NCBI GenBank assembly: GCA_051201675.1
Contig: CP179212.1
Span: 2,542,001-2,606,000 of the forward strand
Direction of reading: 5' to 3'
Origin: HTCC2207 sp002685195
GTDB lineage: Bacteria; Pseudomonadota; Gammaproteobacteria; Pseudomonadales; Porticoccaceae
Length of the DNA: 64,000 bases
Shown: positions 55,339 through 63,492 of the stretch, piece by piece
Numbering within the stretch: position 1 is the first letter of the stretch
Layout of the letters: each line of letters opens with the position of its first letter
Position numbers and translations under genes: made by a program
The notes under the pieces: model-generated
What the model saw: only the letters and a program-made list of their open reading frames with translations
Told to the model about the DNA's origin: nothing
The model's database searches: none

Positions 55339-55402
55339 GACAATTATTGTCGTAACCCTCTGATTTAGGTAAACTAGGGGGTCTGCGCAACGAAAAGTTG
55401 CG
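55339..55402 (+). promoter_or_regulatory. Candidate rpoZ-spoT promoter with palindrome and leader hairpin
   Basis: A perfect 13-base palindrome GACAATTATTGTC (55339-55351) overlaps a possible -35 TTGTCG (55347-55352); TAAACT (55370-55375) sits 17 bases further. A leader hairpin with arms CGCAAC and GTTGCG (55386-55402, loop GAAAA) follows near the start of the transcript. The palindrome could be a regulator site or chance; the promoter fit is moderate (4 of 6 at each box). Confidence 0.4.
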
Positions 55403-55446
55403 GTTAATTGATAAATTACTTTTAAATTACCAAGGTCGGCGCAAAA

Positions 55447-55731
55447 ATGGCTCGGATTACAGTAGAAGATTGTTTAGATCACGTTGATAATCGCTTTGAA
55501 TTAGTGATGGTCGGCTCAAAACGTGCACGTCAGATAGCAGTAGAAGGGCGTCCCGCACTCATTGATGAAGAAAATGATAAACCGACCGTTATTGCTCTGC
55601 GTGAAATCGAGCAAGGTTTGATCACAGCAGATATCCTTACTGAAGTCCCTCAAGACTATGAGATTTTAGACGCCGAAGAAGTAGCAGACAGTGCAGAAGC
55701 GACGGACGTCCCTCAAGAGCCTGCTGAATAA
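55447..55731 (+). CDS. rpoZ: RNA polymerase omega subunit
   Basis: A 94-residue protein: MARITVEDCLDHVDNRFELVMVGSKRARQIA, then RPALIDEENDKPTVIALREI, exactly the omega pattern. It binds beta' and assists assembly, and it is part of the ppGpp site 1, which makes its place just before spoT fitting. The C-terminus is acidic. It lies 30 bases before spoT. Confidence 0.97.
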   Translation: MARITVEDCLDHVDNRFELVMVGSKRARQIAVEGRPALIDEENDKPTVIALREIEQGLITADILTEVPQDYEILDAEEVADSAEATDVPQEPAE

Positions 55732-55761
55732 GGCTGATAATATTGAGGAGGGCGGACTAAG

Positions 55762-57876
55762 GTGCTTCAAGGGCTGACGGATAAACTCTCTTCATATCTT
55801 GATCCAAAAGAAGTGGATCGGGTGAAACGCGCTTATCACTTCTCTGAGAAATGCCACCTTGGGCAGATGCGCCAAAGTGGTGATCCCTACATTACTCACC
55901 CACTAGCTGTTGCTAATATCCTTGCTGATCTCCACATGGACCATGAGAGCCTCATCGCCGCTTTACTGCATGATGTTATTGAAGATACCGGTGTCAGCAA
56001 AGGGCAGATAAGTCGTCGTTTTGGTCGTACCGTGGCTGACCTAGTTGATGGTGTCAGTAAGCTGGGGGAAATTGAGTCTGCATCAAGAGCCGAACAACAA
56101 GCGGAAAGTTTTCAAAAAATGACGCTGGCGATGTCTCGTGATATCCGTGTTATGTTGGTTAAGCTGGCTGATCGGCTCCACAATATGCGCACCTTAGGTG
56201 TACTGTCTCCAGAAAAACGTCGGCGCATCGCTCGCGAAACAATCGATATTTATGCCCCCATCGCTCAGCGACTGGGTATCAACGATATTCGTCTAGAATT
56301 TGAGGACTTGGGTTTTGCCGCGATGTATCCGTTGCGGCACCGGCGCTTGCGCGAAGCACTAAAAGCATCACGTAAAAACCGGAAAGAAGTAGTCACTGAA
56401 ATACATCAATCAATAGAAATGCGTTTGGAAAGTGAAGCGATCAACGTGCTAGTGAAGGGACGCGAGAAGCATCTTTGGAGTATCTACTTAAAGATGCGAG
56501 AAAAGAAAAAATCCTTCCGCGATATTATGGATGTTTTTGCCTTTCGCTTGGTGGTAGATAATGTTGATGACTGCTATCGAGCACTGGGGATCGTGCATAA
56601 TATTTATAAGCCAGTTCCGGGGGAGTTTAAAGACTATATTGCCATTCCTAAAGCTAACGGGTATCAATCACTCCACACGGTTTTAGTCGGGATGCATGGC
56701 GTCATCATCGAGGTGCAAATTCGCACGAAAGAAATGGAGGCGATGGCTAATTTTGGAATCGCAGCACATTGGGAATATAAATCAGGGCGCAACAATGTTG
56801 AGGTTAGCCAGCGCAAGGCGGCAAGATGGGTTCAAGGACTTCTTGAAATGCAACAACAAGCAGGGGATTCTCTAGAATTTCTTGAGCATGTAAAAGCCGA
56901 CCTTTTCCCCGATGAAGTTTATGTGTTTACACCAAAGGGTAAAATAGTTGAGCTTCCAACCGGTGCTACACCCATCGATTTTGCTTACTCAGTGCATACT
57001 GGGTTGGGTGATAGTTGTATCGCATGTAATGTGGATGGCGAACTAAAGCCGCTATCAGAGCCACTACAAAGCGGGCAAAAAATCGAGATCATTAGCTCAG
57101 CCGGAGCCCAACCTAATCCAAATTGGTTAAACTTTGTTGTGACAGCAAAGGCCCGCAGTGCTATTCGTCATTTTCTGAAAAACCAACAACACGACGAGTC
57201 TGTTGATCTGGGCAAACGCTTACTCGACCAAGCGCTTGGAAATTTAGGCTCCAGTTATGTCCAATTAAAAAAATCTGACATTAAACGTCTACTTAAAGAA
57301 ACAGGTGCATCTACTTTTGAGTATGTTCTACAGCAGATTGGCTTAGGCAATCGAGTGCCCTTTGCAGTTGCCAATATTATGGTTCTGCCAAGTAAGCGCA
57401 AAGTTTCAGATGATAAGAAAAACTCAGACCTACCAGTTGTGATTGATACCTCAGAGGGACTAATTGTTCAATATGGTCGGTGTTGCCATCCGATACCCGG
57501 AGATCCAATACTAGGTCACATGTCACCGGGGAAGGGTATTGTTATTCACTTAGAGTCTTGTCGGAATCTAAAGGAAATTCGTTTAAATCCCGAAAAGTGT
57601 ATGCCACTGGTCTGGTCATCTGTTGTAAAAGGAGAATTTGCGGTTGAATTAAAAGTAGAGGTTACGCCAGAACGAGGCTTTATTGCAACTTCAGCAGCCA
57701 GGATGACCGAAGAAGATGCCACCATAGAGCATATTAGTGTCACTGAAAAAGATGCTTTTACCAGTATTGTCGATGTCATCCTAACAGTAAGAGATCGTAT
57801 TCATCTTGCAGATATTATGCGCAGGGCTCGCAGTTTAAAACCCGTACGCAGAATCTATAGAGTAAAAAACAAATAG
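55762..57876 (+). CDS. spoT: Bifunctional (p)ppGpp synthetase/hydrolase SpoT
   Basis: A 704-residue RSH protein. The hydrolase domain has HD at His70-Asp71 (LLHDVIEDTGV), so hydrolysis is retained. The synthetase domain shows VFAFRLVV, YKPVPGEFKDYIAIPKANGY and LHTVLVG near residue 275. TGS (about 385-445), helical and ACT domains follow. It makes or degrades the alarmone ppGpp in answer to starvation. The start is GTG, supported by GAGGAGGG about 11 bases upstream. The order rpoZ-spoT is conserved. A RelA alternative is excluded by the intact HD motif. Confidence 0.95.
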   Translation: MLQGLTDKLSSYLDPKEVDRVKRAYHFSEKCHLGQMRQSGDPYITHPLAVANILADLHMDHESLIAALLHDVIEDTGVSKGQISRRFGRTVADLVDGVSKLGEIESASRAEQQAESFQKMTLAMSRDIRVMLVKLADRLHNMRTLGVLSPEKRRRIARETIDIYAPIAQRLGINDIRLEFEDLGFAAMYPLRHRRLREALKASRKNRKEVVTEIHQSIEMRLESEAINVLVKGREKHLWSIYLKMREKKKSFRDIMDVFAFRLVVDNVDDCYRALGIVHNIYKPVPGEFKDYIAIPKANGYQSLHTVLVGMHGVIIEVQIRTKEMEAMANFGIAAHWEYKSGRNNVEVSQRKAARWVQGLLEMQQQAGDSLEFLEHVKADLFPDEVYVFTPKGKIVELPTGATPIDFAYSVHTGLGDSCIACNVDGELKPLSEPLQSGQKIEIISSAGAQPNPNWLNFVVTAKARSAIRHFLKNQQHDESVDLGKRLLDQALGNLGSSYVQLKKSDIKRLLKETGASTFEYVLQQIGLGNRVPFAVANIMVLPSKRKVSDDKKNSDLPVVIDTSEGLIVQYGRCCHPIPGDPILGHMSPGKGIVIHLESCRNLKEIRLNPEKCMPLVWSSVVKGEFAVELKVEVTPERGFIATSAARMTEEDATIEHISVTEKDAFTSIVDVILTVRDRIHLADIMRRARSLKPVRRIYRVKNK

Positions 57877-57900
57877 TACCAGCAATATAAGGAGAAAGTT

Positions 57901-58284
57901 GTGCCAAATAGAGCATTTATCCATACCGATAGCGCGCCTGCCGCCATCGGCACATATTCTCAAGCCGTCAAGGTCAATAATACAGTCTATCTTTCAGGCC
58001 AAATTCCTCTCGATCCGAGAACTATGGAGCTGGTCAGTGATGAGATCTCTGATCAAGTTTCTCAAGTTTTTCGTAATTTAGCCGCTGTTTGTGCAGCATC
58101 AGGTGGAGATTTAAGTAATATAGTAAAACTGAATATCTTTCTCACTGATCTTAGCCACTTCCCTATCGTCAATGAAATCATGGGCCAGTACTTTAATGAG
58201 CCCTATCCAGCAAGAGCTGCCATTGGTGTTCGAGCATTGCCCAAAGGTTCCCAAGTGGAAATGGATGGTATTTTAGTTACCTAG
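57901..58284 (+). CDS. ridA: RidA family reactive enamine/imine deaminase
   Basis: A 127-residue YjgF/YER057c/UK114 protein: SAPAAIGTYSQAVKVNNTVYLSGQIPLDP, LSNIVKLNIFLTDLSHF and the late YPARAAIGVRALPKGSQVEMDGI, with the substrate-binding Arg in PARAA. It hydrolyses 2-aminoacrylate and other reactive enamines that damage PLP enzymes such as IlvE. The start is GTG; AAGGAGAAAG precedes it at good spacing. It is 24 bases after spoT, as in Pseudomonas. Confidence 0.94.
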   Translation: MPNRAFIHTDSAPAAIGTYSQAVKVNNTVYLSGQIPLDPRTMELVSDEISDQVSQVFRNLAAVCAASGGDLSNIVKLNIFLTDLSHFPIVNEIMGQYFNEPYPARAAIGVRALPKGSQVEMDGILVT

Positions 58285-58625
58285 AAAACTGGCTCACGCT
58301 AATGGTTTTGAGAGATCCGTTTCGGCTACCAGAGGATCAGGCTGATCGCTTAAGAGAGAGCTGGCTCTAGCCTAAAGGGAATGATCAGAATATAGACATC
58401 TCTCTTGAAAATTTCTGTGATCTGGTTTGCAGAATGGTGCGATGATTGGATCTAAGTAAAGTTTTCGTCAAGCTTCCGTTCGACTCCACTCTCGGTCTCA
58501 TTCCCCACGCTTCTGAGCCTATCAAGCCCCAGCTTATATCAAATATGGTATATGCTAGATAAATATTATGCATTATTATTATATGCATGGTAAGTCTATA
58601 ATCACGACGTTTCTAGAGGCACGCG
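58285..58625. other. Intergenic spacer, no recognised gene
   Basis: The first 270 bases hold no supported gene. A 22-codon run from ATG 58303 (MVLRDPFRLPEDQ and so on) has no Shine-Dalgarno and is probably chance or a decayed fragment. GATCAGGCTGATC (58335-58347) is a near-perfect inverted repeat. From about 58535 the DNA becomes very AT-rich, with two ATGCAT hexamers (58568-58573 and 58583-58588) and TATAAT at 58597-58602 just before the small ORF. Confidence 0.4.
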
Positions 58626-58754
58626 ATGGTATACATTTTACTCTTTATAATGGTTTCGCTAAACGGTGTGGCAGTAACAGACATGGATCTTGCTAAACGC
58701 AAGCGAAGAGCAAATCACAATATTATAAATGAACTAATAAACAACCATAAGTAA
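58626..58754 (+). CDS. Putative small hydrophobic-headed basic peptide
   Basis: A 42-codon ORF, too short for routine calling. It opens MVYILLFIMVSLNGVAVTD, a hydrophobic head like a signal or a single membrane helix, then DLAKRKRRANHNIINELINN, a basic amphipathic tail. AGAGG lies 7 bases before the ATG and a perfect TATAAT lies at 58597-58602, 24 bases upstream, though the -35 is weak. I recognise no family. It converges with the epimerase gene, whose stop is 5 bases away. It could be a type I toxin-like or secreted peptide, or chance; homologue conservation would decide. Confidence 0.35.
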   Translation: MVYILLFIMVSLNGVAVTDMDLAKRKRRANHNIINELINNHK

Positions 58755-58759
58755 ACTTT

Positions 58760-59617
58760 CTAATGAGAACTCTTATCCAACAGGTTTTTTATTATTGACG
58801 TATATCCTTCTCTATAGGAGGGATATTGGAGCTGGTAGCCAGTTTGAATTAACCTTTTATTGTCGTAGCGCCGAGTTCCGGTACGAGATGAACTGACCTC
58901 TTCAGTCAAGACAACGTTTAATTTCCCAGCTAACCACTTACGCATGTCGTGTTGTGCGGCAGGCTCACAATCAGTTCCTAAATAGAGCTTTTCCAGTTTT
59001 TGCCCGTTTAAGTGTCGATTGACTAAATGAGCCAGAAAACCGGCACAGTCGTCACTATGAATACGATTACTCCACTGCTTGGGTTGGGCTGGACTACCTA
59101 TACCATTCTTAACACTGTTCAATAAAGCGAGACGCCCAGGACCATAAATCCCTGAGAAGCGAACGATCGTAAGATCACAGGATACTGCTGCCATGATATC
59201 TTCAGCTTTTTTCAGCGCCCGTGCAAAAAAACTCGCGGGGTTGACTGGCGATTCCTCATCAAGCCATTGATTAGTGCTATCACCATAAACACTTGTACTT
59301 GATATCCATATAACTATTTTAGGCTGGTATTCAGCATTATTAATTGAACTGGCAAGTGCCGTTGCGGTATCAACATAGGCTTTTTGGTAGGCCTCCTCAG
59401 TACGCGCTTCTGGAGTCAATGTAGCAATCACTGCATCGAACTCCTGTGAGAAAATACCCGCTAAATCCTTGTCATCGGAAAGATCTCCCTTTAGTGGAGT
59501 TATGGAACTCTGCAGAAATTGAGGATTGCGCTTTAACCCAAAGCATTGATGCTCTTTAGCAAGCCTAGCTGCGACTCTTTGTCCTATATCTCCACATCCG
59601 GCTAACAATATTTTCAA
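58760..59617 (-). CDS. NAD(P)-dependent epimerase/dehydratase family protein (YeeZ-like)
   Basis: A 285-residue extended SDR protein. The Rossmann start is KILLAGCGDIGQRVA (residues 2-16), with ISSTSVYGDS near residue 108 supplying the catalytic-site Ser/Tyr environment and FSGIYGPGR near 160. The canonical YxxxK is less clear (SFFARALKK), so dehydratase or epimerase activity is uncertain. Relatives such as E. coli YeeZ are of unproven function. It is divergent from oxyR with 61 bases between. Confidence 0.75.
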   Translation of the reverse strand: MKILLAGCGDIGQRVAARLAKEHQCFGLKRNPQFLQSSITPLKGDLSDDKDLAGIFSQEFDAVIATLTPEARTEEAYQKAYVDTATALASSINNAEYQPKIVIWISSTSVYGDSTNQWLDEESPVNPASFFARALKKAEDIMAAVSCDLTIVRFSGIYGPGRLALLNSVKNGIGSPAQPKQWSNRIHSDDCAGFLAHLVNRHLNGQKLEKLYLGTDCEPAAQHDMRKWLAGKLNVVLTEEVSSSRTGTRRYDNKRLIQTGYQLQYPSYREGYTSIIKNLLDKSSH

Positions 59618-59678
59618 TTAAAATACTCTCCGCAATTAAAATTAGCTATTATAGATATTCTACCACCAAGAGATAGCT

Positions 59679-60602
59679 ATGACGTTAACTGAACTTCGCT
59701 ATATTGTAACGCTCGCACAATGCAACCATTTCGGACAGGCGGCTGATCGCTGCAATGTTACCCAGCCAACTCTGAGTATAGCGGTTAAGAAACTTGAAGG
59801 TGAGCTTGGTGTCAACATTTTTGAGCGGTCAAAAAGCAACGTTCAGCTAACGCCGATTGGGCAGCAGATAGTCGACCAATCGCGACGTGTGTTAGAAGAG
59901 GCCTCTGCAATTAAAGACATCGCCAAGTCTGGCATGAATCAGCTCAATACTCCCCTTCATGTTGGGGCGATCTTCACTATAGGGCCCTATTTGTTCCCTC
60001 ATTTTATCCCACCATTACAAAAGTCCACACCCAATATGCCTCTGGTTATTGAGGAGAGCTATACCAGCACCTTGCGCAAGCGTCTGAAAAGCGGGGAGGT
60101 TGATGTGATTCTAATCTCTTTGCCATTTAGCGAACCAGATATTTTGGTTCAGCCGCTTTATGATGAATCCTTTGTCTTGTTGATCCCAAAAAGTCACCCT
60201 CTCACTACAAAAAAAGAGATCGAACAGGCAGATCTAGACAATGAGAATGTCCTTATGATGGGAGAAGGGCATTGCTTTAGGGACCAAGTCATCGAGGCCC
60301 TCCCCAACATCAATCGCAATGATAGTCCTCAGGCATCCATTAGAACCATGACCGAGGGGAGTTCGATAGAGACTCTATGTCATATGGTGGCCTCTGGGTT
60401 AGGCATTACAGTATTGCCAGAATCTGCGGCTATTGGGGCAAGGGAAAGAAATAGTGCCTTAGAGATAAGACCCTTTGCTGGCCTTTCGCCGTCTCGCACA
60501 ACAGCACTGGCCTGGCGTACTAGTTTCCCACGACATAAAGCCGTTGACGCATTGCGTACCGCCATTCTTTCTAGCACACTAAACGGAACAACTAAAAGCT
60601 AA
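59679..60602 (+). CDS. oxyR: Hydrogen-peroxide regulator OxyR (LysR family) lacking Cys208
   Basis: A 307-residue LysR-type regulator. The N-terminal helix-turn-helix is MTLTELRYIVTLAQCNHFGQAAD followed by TQPTLSIAVKKLEGELGV, the OxyR type. The sensing motif MGEGHCFRDQ carries Cys199, exactly the E. coli number. The second cysteine at 208 is Leu (codon CTC at 60300-60302). Other cysteines are at 15, 25 and 234. The gene precedes recG with a one-base overlap, as in Pseudomonas, which supports the assignment. Whether this protein uses a disulfide switch or a single-cysteine oxidation is open. Confidence 0.88.
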   Translation: MTLTELRYIVTLAQCNHFGQAADRCNVTQPTLSIAVKKLEGELGVNIFERSKSNVQLTPIGQQIVDQSRRVLEEASAIKDIAKSGMNQLNTPLHVGAIFTIGPYLFPHFIPPLQKSTPNMPLVIEESYTSTLRKRLKSGEVDVILISLPFSEPDILVQPLYDESFVLLIPKSHPLTTKKEIEQADLDNENVLMMGEGHCFRDQVIEALPNINRNDSPQASIRTMTEGSSIETLCHMVASGLGITVLPESAAIGARERNSALEIRPFAGLSPSRTTALAWRTSFPRHKAVDALRTAILSSTLNGTTKS

Positions 60603-62716
60603 TGGCTAGTTTAGGGCTGGATAGAGTCGGTGTCGAAACACTACGGGGAGTCGGTCCACAGCTAGCTATTAAATTAAAAAAGTTAGGCCTCTATAGTCTT
60701 CAAGATCTACTTTTTCATTTGCCATTGCGTTACATCGATAGAACGCAGATAACTCCAATAGGAGGTGTACAACCACAGTCTGAGGTCGTTATTGAAGGTG
60801 AAATACGTGCTAGCGACGTGGTCTTTGGCCGCAGGCGCAGCCTAGTTTGCCGTCTACAAGATAATAGTGGGACGACGACATTAAGATTTTTTCACTTTAG
60901 TCGAGCACAACAAGAACGATTGAAAGCAGGTACCCTGATCAGATGTTTTGGCGAGGCTCGACGAGGGAAATCTGGCATTGAGTTCTACCATCCTGAATAC
61001 CAGCACCTTGATAAAGATCACCCAAAATCACTAGATGACACCCTCACTCCTGTATACCCCGCCACTGAGGGGGTAACTCAAACTCGTATTAGGGACCTTT
61101 GCTCTCAATCCCTAAAGAAATTAGATAATCAGTCCATTGACGAACTGCTGCCCTCTCTTCCGGAAAGCGGCCTATCCCATCAACTGTCTTTCTCCTTAGT
61201 CGGTGCCCTCAAACTTCTACACAACCCACCTCCTGGTACCGCTCTGAACTTGTTGGCTTGTGGCGAACATCCCGCCCAACAGCGTCTCGTAGCAGAAGAG
61301 TTAGTAGCCCATAATTTAAGCTTGTTACGCCTAAGGCAAAGAATTCAACAACAACAGGCACCTATTTTAAGTGAAGATAAAATAGCCAAAACTTCTTTAT
61401 TAAAACAACTGGGCTTTAACCTTACCTCTGCTCAAAATAAAGTAATCGCAGAAATAAGTACCGATATAAAATCTGCCATACCTATGCTCCGCCTAGTACA
61501 GGGTGACGTGGGCTCCGGAAAAACCGTTGTCGCCGCTATGGCTGCTGTGCAGGCTATCGCTAATGGATCTCAAGTGGCGTTGATGGCGCCTACCGAAATA
61601 CTGGCTGAACAACATAGAATAAACTTTGAGAAATGGTTTAAGCCTTTGGGCATTAGAATCGCTTGGTTAACTGGAAAGGTAAAAGGTAAGGCCAGAGAGG
61701 CTCAGTTGTCTGCTATTGCCGATGGCAGTGCCAAGATGATCATTGGAACCCATGCCTTATTCCAAGAAACAGTTGTGTTTAATAATCTCGGGCTGAGTAT
61801 TATTGATGAACAACATCGCTTTGGAGTTCATCAAAGGCTTGCTCTTCGTCAAAAGGGCTTCGATCCAACGTCGACATTAAGTGAGCATGGCACAGCACCT
61901 CACCAACTTATCATGACGGCAACTCCAATACCTCGAACCCTAGCAATGAGTGCCTATGCAGATCTTGATTGCTCTGTAATTGATGAATTACCCCCTGGCA
62001 GAAAACCTGTCGATACGTTGGTGCTGAGTAATATCAGGCGCAATGATATTATCGAAAGGGTCCGAGCTTCATGTATAGCTGGAAGACAAGCATACTGGGT
62101 TTGTACTCTTATCGAAGAATCAGATGTGTTAGAGGCTCAAGCTGCTGAAGTCACTGCTAACGAACTGAAATTACTGCTTCCCGAGCTTTCCATTGGTTTA
62201 ATTCATGGTCGTTTAAAACCAAAAAACAAACTTGAGATCATGGAGGCTTTTAAACGTGGCGAGATTAATCTTTTGGTGGCCACAACCGTTATTGAGGTCG
62301 GTGTAGATGTTCCCAATGCAAGCTTGATGATTATCGAAAATTCTGAACGCTTGGGCCTATCTCAACTACATCAGTTGCGTGGACGGATAGGCCGAGGATC
62401 ACAAGCCAGTCACTGTGTTTTACTCTATAGCCCACCAATATCTGGAAATGGCACTGCCCGCCTCAAAATAATGCGAGAAACTACCGATGGTTTTAAAATT
62501 GCCGAAAAAGATCTTGAATTGAGAGGCCCTGGTGAGGTGTTAGGTACCCGCCAAACTGGCGATATGCAATTGCATATTGCAGATCTACAGCGAGATAGTC
62601 ATATGCTTACTGATATCAAAATCATTGCCGGCTACGTTTTAATCAATCATCCTGACAATGTGGATGGCTTAATCCGTCGCTGGTTAGGCCACAGCGAGAA
62701 ATACGCTCAGGCATAA
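60602..62716 (+). CDS. recG: ATP-dependent DNA helicase RecG
   Basis: A 704-residue helicase that regresses stalled forks and processes R-loops and Holliday junctions. An N-terminal wedge domain with an OB fold (about 60-160, VIEGEIRASDVVFG) precedes the motor: Walker A QGDVGSGKTVVA near residue 300, motif II IIDEQHRFGVHQR near 400, MTATPIPRTLA near 440, and the C-terminal TTVIEVGVDVPNASLM and QLHQLRGRIGRG. Its start overlaps the oxyR stop (TAATG). Length matches (about 690). Confidence 0.96.
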   Translation: MASLGLDRVGVETLRGVGPQLAIKLKKLGLYSLQDLLFHLPLRYIDRTQITPIGGVQPQSEVVIEGEIRASDVVFGRRRSLVCRLQDNSGTTTLRFFHFSRAQQERLKAGTLIRCFGEARRGKSGIEFYHPEYQHLDKDHPKSLDDTLTPVYPATEGVTQTRIRDLCSQSLKKLDNQSIDELLPSLPESGLSHQLSFSLVGALKLLHNPPPGTALNLLACGEHPAQQRLVAEELVAHNLSLLRLRQRIQQQQAPILSEDKIAKTSLLKQLGFNLTSAQNKVIAEISTDIKSAIPMLRLVQGDVGSGKTVVAAMAAVQAIANGSQVALMAPTEILAEQHRINFEKWFKPLGIRIAWLTGKVKGKAREAQLSAIADGSAKMIIGTHALFQETVVFNNLGLSIIDEQHRFGVHQRLALRQKGFDPTSTLSEHGTAPHQLIMTATPIPRTLAMSAYADLDCSVIDELPPGRKPVDTLVLSNIRRNDIIERVRASCIAGRQAYWVCTLIEESDVLEAQAAEVTANELKLLLPELSIGLIHGRLKPKNKLEIMEAFKRGEINLLVATTVIEVGVDVPNASLMIIENSERLGLSQLHQLRGRIGRGSQASHCVLLYSPPISGNGTARLKIMRETTDGFKIAEKDLELRGPGEVLGTRQTGDMQLHIADLQRDSHMLTDIKIIAGYVLINHPDNVDGLIRRWLGHSEKYAQA

Positions 62717-62790
62717 AAATAGCTTTCTTGGCATAAAGTCATTTCATTTTTATGGCAACCTGTTATATTGCAAAAAACTGGAGGCACACC

Positions 62791-63471
62791 ATGGACTTTA
62801 GTAATTCAATCTCAAATCTGTTTGGTAAGTCGCCGATCAAACCCCTGCAAGAACATATGGCGTTGGTAGTAACCTGCGCGTCCCACCTAGAACCTTTTTT
62901 TGAAGCAGTTATTGCTAATAAGTGGACCGAGGCCAGTGATATCTTCGATAAAATTACCGAGGATGAAAATCAGGCTGATGATCTTAAGAAACAATTCCGT
63001 TTAAACATGCCCAAAAGCTTATTTATGCCCGTTTCGCGGGGTGACTTGCTCGGCATTTTGGCTCAGCAAGACAATATTGCTAATACTGCTAAAGACGTTT
63101 GTGGCATCGTATTGGGCCGCGAAATGGATATCCCGTCTTCGCTACAAGCTGATTTTATTGCCTACGTAAAGAGTGCAATTGAAACCTGCGAAAAGGCACG
63201 CAAAGCAATTGATGAGCTCGATGAACTCCTTGAAACTGGCTTTACTGGTCAAGAGGTCAAATTCGTTAAAAAGCTGATACGCGATTTAGATAGCCAAGAA
63301 CAAAAAGTCGATAAACGGGAACGCAAGTTACGTCATCGTTTGTTTAAGATGGAAGCAGATATTCCACCCGTTCACGTCATGTTTCTCTACAACGTCATTG
63401 ATAACATTGGCGCTATAGCAGATACGGCTGAGCAGGTAGGCAACCAACTCGAACTTCTATTAGCAAAGTAA
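62791..63471 (+). CDS. DUF47/PhoU-like phosphate transport regulator
   Basis: A 226-residue helical protein of the DUF47 (YkaA, TIGR00153) group, with FFEAVIANKWTEASDIFDKITEDE and DNIANTAKDVCGIVLGREM. It resembles PhoU and normally pairs with PiT permeases. The ATG at 62791 follows GGAGG 8 bases upstream; an in-frame ATG at 62752 lacks this and is rejected. An extended -10 (TGTTATATT, 62761-62769) precedes it. The pit gene starts 21 bases after its stop. Confidence 0.88.
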   Translation: MDFSNSISNLFGKSPIKPLQEHMALVVTCASHLEPFFEAVIANKWTEASDIFDKITEDENQADDLKKQFRLNMPKSLFMPVSRGDLLGILAQQDNIANTAKDVCGIVLGREMDIPSSLQADFIAYVKSAIETCEKARKAIDELDELLETGFTGQEVKFVKKLIRDLDSQEQKVDKRERKLRHRLFKMEADIPPVHVMFLYNVIDNIGAIADTAEQVGNQLELLLAK

Positions 63472-63492
63472 TTTTTTAAGAGAGCGATTGCC

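Noticed and set aside
58475..58500. tRNA-like T-loop text GTTCGACTCC
   Set aside because: The flanking bases do not pair into a T-stem and no acceptor or anticodon arm can be drawn, so it is neither a tRNA nor a clear attachment-site remnant.
58385..58588. A 67-codon minus-strand frame after ridA
   Set aside because: No Shine-Dalgarno, crosses the AT-rich promoter-like patch, no family resemblance.
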